From: Paenibacillus taiwanensis DSM 18679
GTDB lineage: Bacteria; Bacillota; Bacilli; Paenibacillales; Paenibacillaceae
Assembly (NCBI RefSeq): GCF_000425125.1
Contig: NZ_KE384306.1
Location: 335,705 to 399,704, forward strand
Reading direction: 5' to 3'
DNA length: 64,000 nt
The notes beneath the pieces are model-generated. The model had not been told where the DNA came from. It was given only the letters and a program-made list of their open reading frames with translations, and made no database searches. The translations under genes were made by a program, and so were the position numbers. Shown in pieces: positions 8,389 through 16,753 of this stretch (position 1 is its first letter; the number at the start of each line of letters is the position of its first letter).

Positions 8389-8925
8389 ATGATGGTGATG
8401 AATGACCGTGAAACAAGTATAGTATTGATCGGGTTTATGGGGACGGGAAAGTCAACAGTTGGTCAGCAGTTGGCACAGCATCTTCAGTATGAATTTGTTG
8501 ATTTGGATGAAGAGATTGTAAGGCAGCAAGGCAAAACGATTCCCGAGTTGTTCGCCCAACATGGGGAGGCGTACTTTCGACAGCAAGAGAACCGTATCTT
8601 AACTGACTTGCTTCAGCGTAAGACACGGCTTATCATTGCTACAGGCGGGGGGGCTGTTCTGGATAATCACAATTGCGAAGCGATGCTGCGTTACGGTTTT
8701 GTTGTAGCATTAACAGCACAGCTGGATACGATTGTCACACGAGTGCAAGGGGATACGAATCGTCCGTTATTGCAAGGGGACGTCACAGAACGTGTGCATA
8801 CGTTAATGAAAGCCCGCCTAGGTCGATACGACTTCGCTCATTGCACAGTGGAGACAGATTCCTTATCAGTAGAACCGATTATAGAAGCGATCCTAAGTGG
8901 CTACGCTAAGCATTCATTACAGTAA
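8389..8925 (+). CDS. aroK: shikimate kinase
   Basis: This 178-residue enzyme phosphorylates shikimate at O3 with ATP, the fifth step of the common aromatic pathway. Walker A is GFMGTGKST (15-23); DLDEEI contains the shikimate-binding Asp; TGGGAV (about 83-88) is the shikimate-binding GGG motif; the adenine/lid segment reads RPLL. AGGAG at 8378-8382 suits ATG 8389 or 8392. It is not in the usual aro supercluster but lies less than 1 kb from a divergent aroA, with the rhodanese gene converging 9 bp after its stop and no terminator between them. Confidence 0.93.
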   Translation: MMVMNDRETSIVLIGFMGTGKSTVGQQLAQHLQYEFVDLDEEIVRQQGKTIPELFAQHGEAYFRQQENRILTDLLQRKTRLIIATGGGAVLDNHNCEAMLRYGFVVALTAQLDTIVTRVQGDTNRPLLQGDVTERVHTLMKARLGRYDFAHCTVETDSLSVEPIIEAILSGYAKHSLQ

Positions 8926-8934
8926 GCAGGAGGA

Positions 8935-9255
8935 CTAGAACTGGATTGGACCCTCGATGGCAGCCCAAGCCAGCATGCCACCCTCCATGTTAACAGCACC
9001 TTCAATGCCGATGTGCTGCAAGTATTCGCAGACACGCTCGCTGCGATAACCGCTGCGGCATATAAAAATGATTTCCGAGGTACGCTCAACCTCTTGGATT
9101 CGATCCGGTATTTCGTTCATAGGAATATGTTTGGCGCCAGGAATGATGCCTTGAGCGACTTCCTCATGCTCGCGCACGTCTATGAGGTTTAACGCTTCAC
9201 CACGTTCAAGGCGTAACTTTATTTCTGAAACATCAATTTCCGGTATAGTATTCAT
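8935..9255 (-). CDS. rhodanese-like sulfurtransferase
   Basis: This 106-residue single-domain rhodanese has the active-site loop CRSGYRS with the persulfide-forming Cys66, the CDC25-like DVRE motif (about 26-29) and the GAKHIPMNEI segment. Single-domain rhodaneses transfer sulfane sulfur; the donor and acceptor here are unknown. Start ATG 9255 has AAGGGAGG upstream; the longer frame to 9357 has no ribosome site and would cover the palindrome region. It is divergent from aroA, sharing a 211-bp intergenic region with three AATGATCAT palindromes. Confidence 0.88.
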   Translation of the reverse strand: MNTIPEIDVSEIKLRLERGEALNLIDVREHEEVAQGIIPGAKHIPMNEIPDRIQEVERTSEIIFICRSGYRSERVCEYLQHIGIEGAVNMEGGMLAWAAIEGPIQF

Positions 9256-9273
9256 AGGGCCTCCCTTAAATCT

Positions 9274-9415
9274 AATGATCATATTTCTTGCAAATAAGAT
9301 ATGATATATATCACAAGTTGTCAAAATGATCATAATAAGCGCGTTATCTTTTGTCAATTCACATCAACCGGATCGAGTGGGCAGTGAGCGGTAGAGTAGA
9401 GCAAATGATCATTTG
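9274..9415. promoter_or_regulatory. cluster of TGATCA-centred palindromes between rhodanese and aroA genes
   Basis: The 9-mer AATGATCAT occurs at 9274-9282, 9325-9333 and 9404-9412; the third is part of the perfect palindrome CAAATGATCATTTG (9402-9415). A separate palindrome TGATATATATCA lies at 9302-9313. Three identical copies in about 140 bp is far above chance. They look like operators for a dimeric regulator controlling one or both divergent genes. The regulator is not identified. Confidence 0.6.
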
Positions 9416-9466
9416 TCATGGAGTACAAAATTTAAAATAATAAATCGATAAAAAGGAGTGGTTGTA

Positions 9467-10771
9467 ATGGACATGCTGGTCAAACCGACAACGGAATTGA
9501 AGGGTGATATTCAAGCTTTATCTTCCAAGAACTACACGACTCGTTATTTGCTCGTTGCCGCATTGGCGGAAGGAACAAGCACGATCTATTATCCGGCACA
9601 TAGTGAAGACAGTGATGCCATGCGCCGCTGCTTGCAGGATCTCGGTGCAATACTGGTAGAAGATGATGCTAAGATCGAATTAACGGGCTTTGGGAGCACC
9701 CCACGGCTACAGCCTGCGTCTAAGGAGCTGAACGTTGGAAATGCGGGTGCCGTGCTGCGCTTTTTGATGGGCATAGCTTCGTTGTTGCCAGAAGTACATT
9801 TTGTAAATACATATCCCGAATCCCTCGGCAAGCGACCACACGATGATCTAATTGTGGCGCTTCAGCAGCTAGGGGCTGATATTGAGCATCGGGAAGGTCG
9901 ATTGCCGATTGCCATTCGTGGGGGGCAATTAAAAGGCGGACATATTAAAGTATCCGGCAACATTAGTTCACAGTATTTGAGCTCCTTGTTATTTTTGCTG
10001 CCGCTACTGAAAGAAGACAGTGTTGTCGAAGTAACGGATGATTTGAAGTCAAAAGTAGTAGTGGGGCAAACACTTGAAGTCATCCGTGAAGCCGGCATCA
10101 CGATTGAGGCGAGTGAAGATTTGATGCACTACCGTATTCCAGGAGGGCAGCAATACACCGCTCGCACTTATTACGTGCAAGGTGACTATCCAGGTTCGGC
10201 CGCTGTGTTAGCGGCTGCTGCCGTAACGCATTCTGATGTTACGCTGCGTGGATTAACCGTGGACAGTAAGCAGGGGGAGCGTGCCATTGTGGATGTGCTG
10301 CGGATGATGAACGTACCCTTGACACACGAAGACAATGTCGTACGTGTGCAAAGCGCAGGTAAGTTAACCGCGCTCGAGTTTGATGGGGATGTTGCAACAG
10401 ATGCGGTGTTAGCGATGGTAGCGGCAGCGGTATTTGCAGAGGGAACTTCGCGTTTCTATAACGTAGAGAATCTTAGATACAAGGAATGCGATCGAATTAC
10501 TGACTACGTAAATGAACTTCGTAAGGCAGGGGCTCATGTAGAAGAGCGTCAGGCGGAGATTATTGTCCACGGACGCCCAGAAGGTGTAGAAGGTGGAGTA
10601 GAAATTAACGCACATTATGATCATCGAGTGATCATGGCGCTGACCGTTGTGGGGCTGCGTGCGAAGCAGCCTATTCGCATCAAGGATGCGCATCACGTTG
10701 CCAAGTCCTACCCGCAATATTTTGACCATCTGCTAGCGCTCGGTGCACAAGTGGAATGGATCGAAGCATAA
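9467..10771 (+). CDS. aroA: 3-phosphoshikimate 1-carboxyvinyltransferase (divergent EPSP synthase)
   Basis: This 434-residue protein has the EPSP synthase layout: SSKNYTTRYLL (PEP/S3P site, Lys21 and Arg26), NVGNAGAVLRF (89-99), SSQYL (S3P site), DAVLAM, YKECDRI, DHR and KSYPQYF. So the main catalytic residues (two Lys, Arg, Asp, Glu, DHR) are kept. Several normally fixed positions differ: the SNR triad reads TTR, and the glyphosate-contact loop NAGTAMRP reads NAGAVLRF. It makes EPSP from shikimate 3-phosphate and PEP in the aromatic pathway. Start ATG 9467 lies 8 nt after AAAAGGAG; GTG 9458 is too close. A second, canonical aroA elsewhere in the genome is possible. Confidence 0.88.
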   Translation: MDMLVKPTTELKGDIQALSSKNYTTRYLLVAALAEGTSTIYYPAHSEDSDAMRRCLQDLGAILVEDDAKIELTGFGSTPRLQPASKELNVGNAGAVLRFLMGIASLLPEVHFVNTYPESLGKRPHDDLIVALQQLGADIEHREGRLPIAIRGGQLKGGHIKVSGNISSQYLSSLLFLLPLLKEDSVVEVTDDLKSKVVVGQTLEVIREAGITIEASEDLMHYRIPGGQQYTARTYYVQGDYPGSAAVLAAAAVTHSDVTLRGLTVDSKQGERAIVDVLRMMNVPLTHEDNVVRVQSAGKLTALEFDGDVATDAVLAMVAAAVFAEGTSRFYNVENLRYKECDRITDYVNELRKAGAHVEERQAEIIVHGRPEGVEGGVEINAHYDHRVIMALTVVGLRAKQPIRIKDAHHVAKSYPQYFDHLLALGAQVEWIEA

Positions 10772-10852
10772 ATTTATTTTAGCTCAGTAGCTTGGATAAC
10801 CGCATAGCTTACATGAGGTACTAAAGCGTATATGAGAATGGAGGAATTTCCG

Positions 10853-11287
10853 ATGGCCTATGAACATCCTTCGCAAGATGCACTAAAACAGTTGCTATCA
10901 TCCAGCAAGACAATTGCTGTTGTTGGGTTGTCAGAAGATCCGACACGCACGTCGCACATGGTTGCGGCAGCGATGCAGAACAAAGGTTATCGAATTATTC
11001 CGGTTAACCCGAAAGCTGAACAGATTTTGGGTGAGACTTGTTATGCCACATTGGCGGCTGTTCCAGAACCGATTGATATCGTTAATGTGTTTCGTCGCAG
11101 CGAGTTCTGCCTCGACGTCACCAAGGAAGCAGCAGCAGTGAACGCAGGCGCGGTATGGCTGCAACAAGGTATCGTGAACGAGGAGGCGGCAGCTTATGCT
11201 AGTGCGCATGGTATGGATTTTGTCATGGATGCTTGCATTAAAGTTGTAGACGCGATACTGCTGCCTGAAGGAAAACAACACAAATAA
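10853..11287 (+). CDS. CoA-binding protein (YneT/YccU type)
   Basis: This 144-residue protein is a stand-alone CoA_binding (Rossmann) domain. The N-terminal KTIAVVGLSEDPTRTSHMVAAAMQ is the nucleotide-binding beta-alpha unit, followed by GYRIIPVNPKAEQILGE and, after the second strand, DIVNVFRRSEF and AVWLQQGIVNEEA; these match the B. subtilis YneT family, whose function is not settled. ATG 10853 follows GGAGG with a proper 8-nt gap; a longer start at 10832 lacks one. It lies 81 bp after aroA with no terminator, so co-transcription is possible. A terminator follows. Confidence 0.85.
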   Translation: MAYEHPSQDALKQLLSSSKTIAVVGLSEDPTRTSHMVAAAMQNKGYRIIPVNPKAEQILGETCYATLAAVPEPIDIVNVFRRSEFCLDVTKEAAAVNAGAVWLQQGIVNEEAAAYASAHGMDFVMDACIKVVDAILLPEGKQHK

Positions 11288-11303
11288 ATATAGAACAAAC
11301 TCG

Positions 11304-11353
11304 TAAGAGCCGTGCAGGAGAAGTTATTCCTTTCCTTAACGGCTCTTATTTTC
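11304..11353 (+). terminator. terminator after the CoA-binding protein gene
   Basis: TAAGAGCCGT (11304-11313) pairs with ACGGCTCTTA (11339-11348), followed by TTTTCG. The 25-nt loop contains GGA/TCC pairs. Confidence 0.75.
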
Positions 11354-11455
11354 GTTTGGTTATAGTGTTGCTCATAGAGAGGCCAGAGAAACCGCATTAA
11401 AGTAAACTCCTAAATGATCATCAGTCAACGAAAAGGAGCCTTGACTAATTATTTA

Positions 11456-11485
11456 TTGTTGTTTACGTTGGAGGTAGCGTATAAT
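11456..11485 (+). promoter_or_regulatory. upstream promoter of the PTS operon
   Basis: TTGTTG (11456-11461), 18 bp spacer, TATAAT (11480-11485). A transcript from here would have a leader of about 160 nt containing the inverted repeat CAGCGT-N7-ACGCTG (11554-11572). One more AATGATCAT copy lies just upstream (11413-11421). Confidence 0.55.
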
Positions 11486-11586
11486 AGTCATGGCTTTGGA
11501 CTTGGGTTAAACGTAAAGTTAGTTATTGGTCTATATATGCAGTCCTTATACAACAGCGTCTTCCAAACGCTGAGACATCGTTTATT

Positions 11587-11614
11587 TTGACTTACATATG
11601 CTAGATTATACAAT
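11587..11614 (+). promoter_or_regulatory. proximal promoter of the PTS operon
   Basis: TTGACT (11587-11592), 16 bp spacer, TACAAT (11609-11614), giving a leader of about 30 nt before the start codon at 11651. Between 11354 and 11650 I see the two promoters and the inverted repeat, but no convincing terminator/antiterminator pair. Confidence 0.65.
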
Positions 11615-11650
11615 ATATTTGTGACTCGCACTGGAAGGAGAGAGGTGCTC

Positions 11651-13543
11651 TTGAATCAATTAGGATCGTTGCAGCAACTTTCTCGTGCTTTAATGCAGCC
11701 GCTTATGGCTTTGCCGGCGGTTGCGATCTTGCTTGCCATCGCTCAACTGCTAAGCAGCTTAGGATTCGCTGACGCTTCGGTTTGGATGGATTGGGCCGGC
11801 AAGACGATGCTGAATATGATGCCCTATTTATTTGCCGTAGGCGTTGCGCTTGGCTTGTCCAACAATGAAGGGAATGCCGGCTTCGCCGCTTTAGTGGGCA
11901 TGTTTATTTTCCATCAATTGCTCGAATACACAACGCCAGCGGGGATAACAATCGTTCAACCAACCATACTTATCGGTGTGTTGTTTGGAGTGGTGGCAAG
12001 CTTGGCCCACGATCGTTTTCATCATTTTCAATTACCTGAATATTTACAGTTTTTTGGCGGTCCGCGCTTTGTGATGATTGTAATGTCTTTATGTTCTGTA
12101 GGGTTATCCTTTGTGCTTGTGTCCATTATGCCATTCCTAGAGCAAGGGGTTACGTTTGTAGGCGATGAAATATTAGCAATGGGCAGCTTTGGTGTATTTC
12201 TGTATGGAGTGCTTCATCGGGTGCTGGTCGCTTTTGGTTTGCATCATCTGCTAAACAATATCGTTTGGTTTCAAGTAGGGTCTTACAACGATACATCTGG
12301 TATGTCTTTTACTGGTGATTTGCCGCGATTTTTTGCGGGTGATCCAACAGCGGGTACATATATGGCTGGTTTGTTTCCAATAATGATGTTTGCACTGCCT
12401 GCGGTGGCGATGGCGATCATTCATGAATCACGTGAGGATTTACGTCCGAAAGTGTACAAAACTTTTTTAAGCGCTGCGTTTTTATCGATGTTTACAGGCA
12501 TTACGGAACCTATAGAGTTTGCATTTTTGTTTGCTGCTCCTTACTTGTTTGTTGTGCATGCGCTGCTGACAGGGGCCGCGATGTGGCTTACTGCTGAATT
12601 AGGGATTCACCACGGGTTTTCTTTTTCGGCTGGGGCTTTAGATTATATTGTGAACTTTCATCTTTCGACCAATGCGATTTGGTTAATCCCAATCGGAGTT
12701 GGGTTTGCCGTTATATATTATGTGCTGTTTCGTTTTGCAATCCATCGATTTCAGATTCCTACGCCTGGGCGGGTAGAAGGATCGCTGCTGGATGATATGG
12801 CGGGTGACCTTATTCACCGCGTACCTTTGATTATTCAGGCGCTTGGCGGCAAAGATAATCTTGTTGACATTCAAGCCTGTATTACTCGCCTCCGTCTGCG
12901 CGTACATAATGACAAGCTGATTGATCGACGTACGCTCCGTTCCTTGGGCGCAGCAGGTGTGCTCCGGCTGGGCGGCGGACATGTGCAAGTTGTTTTTGGT
13001 ACATACTCGGAAATTTTACGGGATGAAATGTTAAAACGAATACAGCGCAACATGCAACAAGTGTGGTTTGTTGCACCGGTACAAGGGCGGATGATCCCGA
13101 TTGACGAAGTGCCGGATACGATTTTTGCCAAGAAGCTGGTCGGGAATGGTGTTGCCTTCTACCCTGACAAAGGAGAGCTTGTGTCTCCTGTTGCCGGCTT
13201 CATTAGACACGTGTATCCAACGATGCACGCGGTTGGAATAGAGACGCCGGAAGGCTTGGAAGTATTACTTCATATCGGAATCGAAACATCAACGTTGAAT
13301 GGAGCGGGCTTCCAGGCTGTTGTTGAAGAGGGCGAAGAAGTAAAGCCGGGTCAACTGCTTGTCAAATTCGATATTGCCTACATCAAGAAGAGGAGCCGAT
13401 CAATGGCCACACCAATGGTTATCACCAATTCAGATAAGGTTGCATCATGGAGCTTCGCACCTTATGCCCAAGTGAAGAAGGGACAGACATCTGTGTTGTC
13501 CGTAGTCCTGCGCGAAGACAGTAATGGGGGTGAGAAGCGTTGA
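11651..13543 (+). CDS. PTS glucose/N-acetylglucosamine-type EIICBA
   Basis: This 630-residue permease has domains in order IIC, IIB, IIA. IIC (about 1-375) holds some 10 membrane segments with the family ITEPIEFAFLF motif. IIB has the phosphocysteine in IQACITRLRLRV (Cys410), and IIA has the two histidines in PTMHAVGIETPEG (His526) and LLHIGIETSTLNGAGF (His541, phosphorylated). It imports and phosphorylates a hexose; glucose and N-acetylglucosamine types cannot be separated with certainty, but the IIC resembles the NagE side. The TTG start at 11651 is 10 nt after AAGGAG; GTG 11645 is too close. It overlaps ptsI by 4 bp. Confidence 0.88.
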   Translation: MNQLGSLQQLSRALMQPLMALPAVAILLAIAQLLSSLGFADASVWMDWAGKTMLNMMPYLFAVGVALGLSNNEGNAGFAALVGMFIFHQLLEYTTPAGITIVQPTILIGVLFGVVASLAHDRFHHFQLPEYLQFFGGPRFVMIVMSLCSVGLSFVLVSIMPFLEQGVTFVGDEILAMGSFGVFLYGVLHRVLVAFGLHHLLNNIVWFQVGSYNDTSGMSFTGDLPRFFAGDPTAGTYMAGLFPIMMFALPAVAMAIIHESREDLRPKVYKTFLSAAFLSMFTGITEPIEFAFLFAAPYLFVVHALLTGAAMWLTAELGIHHGFSFSAGALDYIVNFHLSTNAIWLIPIGVGFAVIYYVLFRFAIHRFQIPTPGRVEGSLLDDMAGDLIHRVPLIIQALGGKDNLVDIQACITRLRLRVHNDKLIDRRTLRSLGAAGVLRLGGGHVQVVFGTYSEILRDEMLKRIQRNMQQVWFVAPVQGRMIPIDEVPDTIFAKKLVGNGVAFYPDKGELVSPVAGFIRHVYPTMHAVGIETPEGLEVLLHIGIETSTLNGAGFQAVVEEGEEVKPGQLLVKFDIAYIKKRSRSMATPMVITNSDKVASWSFAPYAQVKKGQTSVLSVVLREDSNGGEKR

Positions 13544-15309
13544 CTCAAAAGGTTAGAGGCATAGGAGCATCAAGCGGGATTGCGCTTGGTAAAGCATTTG
13601 TACTCCCTACATGGGAGTGGGATGTTCCCGAAGAGAAGATGGATCCCTCCGATCTGGCGAGAGAGTTCGAACGCTTATATGAGGGTGTTCGCTCTTCCAA
13701 GGATGAGATTGAATATATTAAAAATGAAATCCGCGATATGGTGGGCACGGAAGAATCAACAATTTTTGATGCCCATCTCGCCATATTAGAAGATCCCGTA
13801 TTTATGAATGAAATACAGGGTATTATTCAACGACAATATAAAGCAGCAGAAGTTGCAGTAAAAGAAGCAATTGATCATTTTGTCACGATGTTTGATCTGC
13901 TTGACGATGAGTACATGAAAGAACGTGCGCTTGATATTAAGGATGTGGGCAACCGGCTGCTCAAGCATTTATTAGGCGCGCCAGAAATCACATTACCTAC
14001 GGATACGCAGCCTTACATTCTGGTGGCTAAAGAACTATCCCCTTCACAACTTGTCCATCTGAATCCAAAAAATGTGCTCGGTATCGTAATGCTTATGGGA
14101 GGAAAGACCTCGCATTCCGCAATTATGGCACGGGCACTCGGTATTCCACTTGTTTTGGGGCTGGATGGAAAGTTGGAGAAGCCGATTCAGACGGGCGACA
14201 TGGTCATTGTGGATGGTGAGCATGGTTATGTGTACGTCGAACCAACCGATGAAGTGATGGTATGGTATGAAGAACGCCGTCATCTGTTTTTGAAGGAAGC
14301 CGATGAGCTGGCTAAAATGAAGGATCTTCCTGCGGAGACAAGCGATCAACATAGGATACATCTTGCGGCAAATATTAGTTCCACTAGAGAGCTTGATATT
14401 GCAGAGCACAATGGGGCGGAAAGTATTGGTTTGTTCCGAACGGAATTTATGTATATGGACCGTACATACCCACCTAATGAGCTGGAGCAATTTACTGTGT
14501 ATAAGGAAGTCGCTCAAACGTTTCAAGATCGGCCCGTTATTATTCGGACACTTGACATCGGCGGAGATAAGCCGATGGATTATTTACAGCTTCCTGAAGA
14601 GGATAATCCATTTTTAGGTTATCGGGCGATTCGGATCTGCTTGGATCGAACGGACGTCTTTAAGACACAGCTTCGTGCTATATTGCGTGCAAGTGCCTTT
14701 GGCAAGGTGAAAGTCATGTTTCCGATGATTAGCTCCTTTGAGGAAGTAGCGGCCGCTAAAAGACTGCTGGAGGCTGCTAAGGATGAGCTTCGCCAAGAAG
14801 ATACAGCTTTTGACGAACAGTTGCCAATTGGTATTATGATTGAGGTGCCCGCAGCAGCTGCCATTGCGGATCTTTTAGCGGAGGAAGTGGATTTCTTTAG
14901 CATTGGCACAAACGATCTGGTACAGTATACATTGGCTGTGGATCGGATGAATGAACAAATTGCACATATGTATGATCCTTATCATCCCGCTGTGCTTCGA
15001 CTTATACGTCACACGGTTGAGTCCGCGAAAAAAAGTGGTATAACGGTCGGGGTATGCGGGGAGATGGCTGGCGATCCGCGTGCGGTTCCGCTTTGGGTTG
15101 CATTAGGGGTTGACGAGCTGAGCATGTCTTCGAGATCTATTCCGAGAGTGAAGGCGGCTATCCGGCGGACAGCCCATGTGACATGTCTTGAAGTGACAAA
15201 ACAAGCATTTTTGAGTCGAAACAAGGCTGAATTGGAACAAGTGCTTCATCTGGATCAATTCCCAAGCTCAGCTCCAGAACAGACGGGGGAAAAGACGATC
15301 AATTTTTGA
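13540..15309 (+). CDS. ptsI: phosphoenolpyruvate-protein phosphotransferase (PTS enzyme I)
   Basis: This 589-residue enzyme I takes the phosphoryl group from PEP and passes it to HPr. The phosphohistidine is His192 in GGKTSHSAIMAR; the PEP-binding domain has LFRTEFMYMDR, RTLDIGGDK, GYRAIRICL and the C-terminal GVCGEMAGDP with the catalytic Cys. The start TTG at 13540 overlaps the EIICBA stop (TTGA) and follows GGGGGTGAG, so the two genes are translationally coupled. Unlike B. subtilis ptsGHI, no ptsH lies here. The C-terminus has about 15 extra residues (SSAPEQTGEKTINF). Confidence 0.96.
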   Translation: MTQKVRGIGASSGIALGKAFVLPTWEWDVPEEKMDPSDLAREFERLYEGVRSSKDEIEYIKNEIRDMVGTEESTIFDAHLAILEDPVFMNEIQGIIQRQYKAAEVAVKEAIDHFVTMFDLLDDEYMKERALDIKDVGNRLLKHLLGAPEITLPTDTQPYILVAKELSPSQLVHLNPKNVLGIVMLMGGKTSHSAIMARALGIPLVLGLDGKLEKPIQTGDMVIVDGEHGYVYVEPTDEVMVWYEERRHLFLKEADELAKMKDLPAETSDQHRIHLAANISSTRELDIAEHNGAESIGLFRTEFMYMDRTYPPNELEQFTVYKEVAQTFQDRPVIIRTLDIGGDKPMDYLQLPEEDNPFLGYRAIRICLDRTDVFKTQLRAILRASAFGKVKVMFPMISSFEEVAAAKRLLEAAKDELRQEDTAFDEQLPIGIMIEVPAAAAIADLLAEEVDFFSIGTNDLVQYTLAVDRMNEQIAHMYDPYHPAVLRLIRHTVESAKKSGITVGVCGEMAGDPRAVPLWVALGVDELSMSSRSIPRVKAAIRRTAHVTCLEVTKQAFLSRNKAELEQVLHLDQFPSSAPEQTGEKTINF

Positions 15310-15335
15310 GGTACATGAGTAATAACGATGTTGAC

Positions 15336-15384
15336 AGGCATGAAGTGTGGCAGGAGACCTCCGCACCACACTTCGCACATGCCT
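15336..15384. other. long hairpin between ptsI and the PfpI gene
   Basis: AGGCATG-AAGTGTGG (15336-15350) pairs with CCACACTT...CATGCCT (15366-15384). It sits between convergent genes but lacks a T run on either strand, so it may be a Rho-independent terminator of weak form or an mRNA 3' stabiliser. Confidence 0.5.
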
Positions 15385-15402
15385 AAATATAGGCTATAAT
15401 TA

Positions 15403-15927
15403 TCATATGCTAGCGAGTACGTCGCAGAACGCTTTGCCATAAGCAGGCAAGTCTGGTGGACGACGTGAGGAAACGATGTTTCCGTCAATTACAACGTCCT
15501 TGTCCAGCCATATAGCTCCTGCATTTTCCATATCATCACGAATTCCTGGTGTAGATGTTACTGTTCTGCCGTTCAATATTTTGGCGGAAATTAACACCCA
15601 GCCTGCATGACATATTTGCCCGATTGGTTTATTGGCCTCGTTCATCTCACGTGTAATCCGCAGCACATCTTCATAACGGCGCAGCTTGTCTGGCGCCCAT
15701 CCACCCGGTACGAGCAGGGCATCATAGTCAGCGGTATTTATCGTTTTAAAGGCATAATTCGACGTAGCGGGAACACCATATTTCCCCATGTAAGTATGTC
15801 CAGCCTCCGCACCAACCAGGTGAACCTCGGCGCCCTCTTCACGGGCACGATAAACGGGGTACCACAGTTCCAGATCTTCGAACTCTTCATCAACTAGCGC
15901 AACGATTTTTTTTCCAAGTAAACGCAT
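15403..15927 (-). CDS. DJ-1/PfpI family protein (YraA/YfkM-like)
   Basis: This 174-residue protein has the PfpI fold: the nucleophile elbow QICHAGW with Cys106 and His107, the acidic residue of DEEFEDLE near the N-terminus (Glu15/Glu18 region), and LLVPGGWAPDKLRR. B. subtilis homologues YraA and YfkM are general stress proteins, and related enzymes are reported as proteases or glycation-repair hydrolases; the actual activity is uncertain. ATG 15927 follows AAAGGAG with an 11-nt gap. No partner gene; divergent from the zinc-ribbon gene across 343 bp. Confidence 0.87.
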   Translation of the reverse strand: MRLLGKKIVALVDEEFEDLELWYPVYRAREEGAEVHLVGAEAGHTYMGKYGVPATSNYAFKTINTADYDALLVPGGWAPDKLRRYEDVLRITREMNEANKPIGQICHAGWVLISAKILNGRTVTSTPGIRDDMENAGAIWLDKDVVIDGNIVSSRRPPDLPAYGKAFCDVLASI

Positions 15928-16063
15928 CGAGTAATCGACTCCTTTAAGGTTTATAGTCTATGTGTCCAACTGTTAAACAACGTGCAAATACTGGCACAGT
16001 AGCACGTATTTAACCACAATTGCCTTTAAATGAACATACAAAAGCGAGGGTAAAGGCTTATAA

Positions 16064-16092
16064 TTGTGAGTAACATCATTGTTTATTATACA
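16064..16092 (+). promoter_or_regulatory. possible promoter of the zinc-ribbon gene
   Basis: TTGTGA (16064-16069), 17 bp spacer, TATACA (16087-16092). The rest of the AT-rich 15928-16270 gap shows a further TATAAT at 16059-16064 without a good -35, and nothing else I can interpret. Confidence 0.4.
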
Positions 16093-16270
16093 TCAAACGA
16101 ATTCTCTTTTTCTAAATGTGTAAATAAATACATGGTTATTGGAGCAGGAGAACGGTTAATAAAGTCGAAATATACGTTAATCCATACATGCGCAGAGTAG
16201 TAGTTGGGGTTAACATGCACAAATGCAAATACGAGAGACGAATGTATATGTAATCTAGGGGTGATCCGGT

Positions 16271-16708
16271 ATGAACAAACGTTGCACATGCGGTCAAGAG
16301 ATGGATATGACATTACGTACTGTAGTACATGCACGAACCATTGAGATTCATCACGTTCCAGTATACACCTGTACTTGCTGTGATCACTCAGAGCTGTTCC
16401 CTGAGCTAAAGCAGGATGTAATTAAGTTGATGAAGCTGTTAACAAATGACGAAGCAACAAAAAGAAAGCGCATTTATTTTGATGATGAGCATGAAGTAGC
16501 CAGTGTATTGAAAGAATGTCTGGATATGGGCGGCGATCATTTGGTGGATTTATTTAACAATAGGGTAGAAGAGCGGGTGAATCATCTGCTTGACATCTAT
16601 TTACTGGCCAAAACCTGGGGGGATGTGGAGTGGATGATCGACATTCAACGGCGGCTAACACAACTAACAACATTTAGTGCTACTCCTTATCAGGTTAAAA
16701 TTAGTTAA
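16271..16708 (+). CDS. YgiT-like zinc-ribbon protein
   Basis: This 145-residue protein begins with four cysteines arranged CTC and CTCC (Cys5, Cys7, Cys35-38 region) plus YTCTCCDHSELFPEL, which looks like the zinc ribbon of the YgiT/MqsA N-terminal type. The rest is helical (LVDLFNNRVEERVNHLLDIYLLAKTWGDVEWMIDIQRRL) and has no helix-turn-helix. There is no adjacent toxin gene, so an antitoxin role is not supported. The start ATG 16271 follows AGGGGTGATC, a close match to the anti-Shine-Dalgarno complement. It lies 45 bp before ytxJ without a terminator. Confidence 0.65.
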   Translation: MNKRCTCGQEMDMTLRTVVHARTIEIHHVPVYTCTCCDHSELFPELKQDVIKLMKLLTNDEATKRKRIYFDDEHEVASVLKECLDMGGDHLVDLFNNRVEERVNHLLDIYLLAKTWGDVEWMIDIQRRLTQLTTFSATPYQVKIS

Positions 16709-16753
16709 GTTAGCAATAATGTAATATATCAGCGTTTGAGGAGGAAGGTATTG

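Noticed and set aside
11441-11590. TTG-started ORF of about 49 codons before the PTS operon
   Set aside because: AAAAGGAG is only 2 nt from the TTG, the composition is unremarkable, and the region contains promoters.
14044-14526. 160-codon ORF antisense to ptsI
   Set aside because: No homology, no ribosome site, and it fully overlaps a well-supported enzyme I gene.
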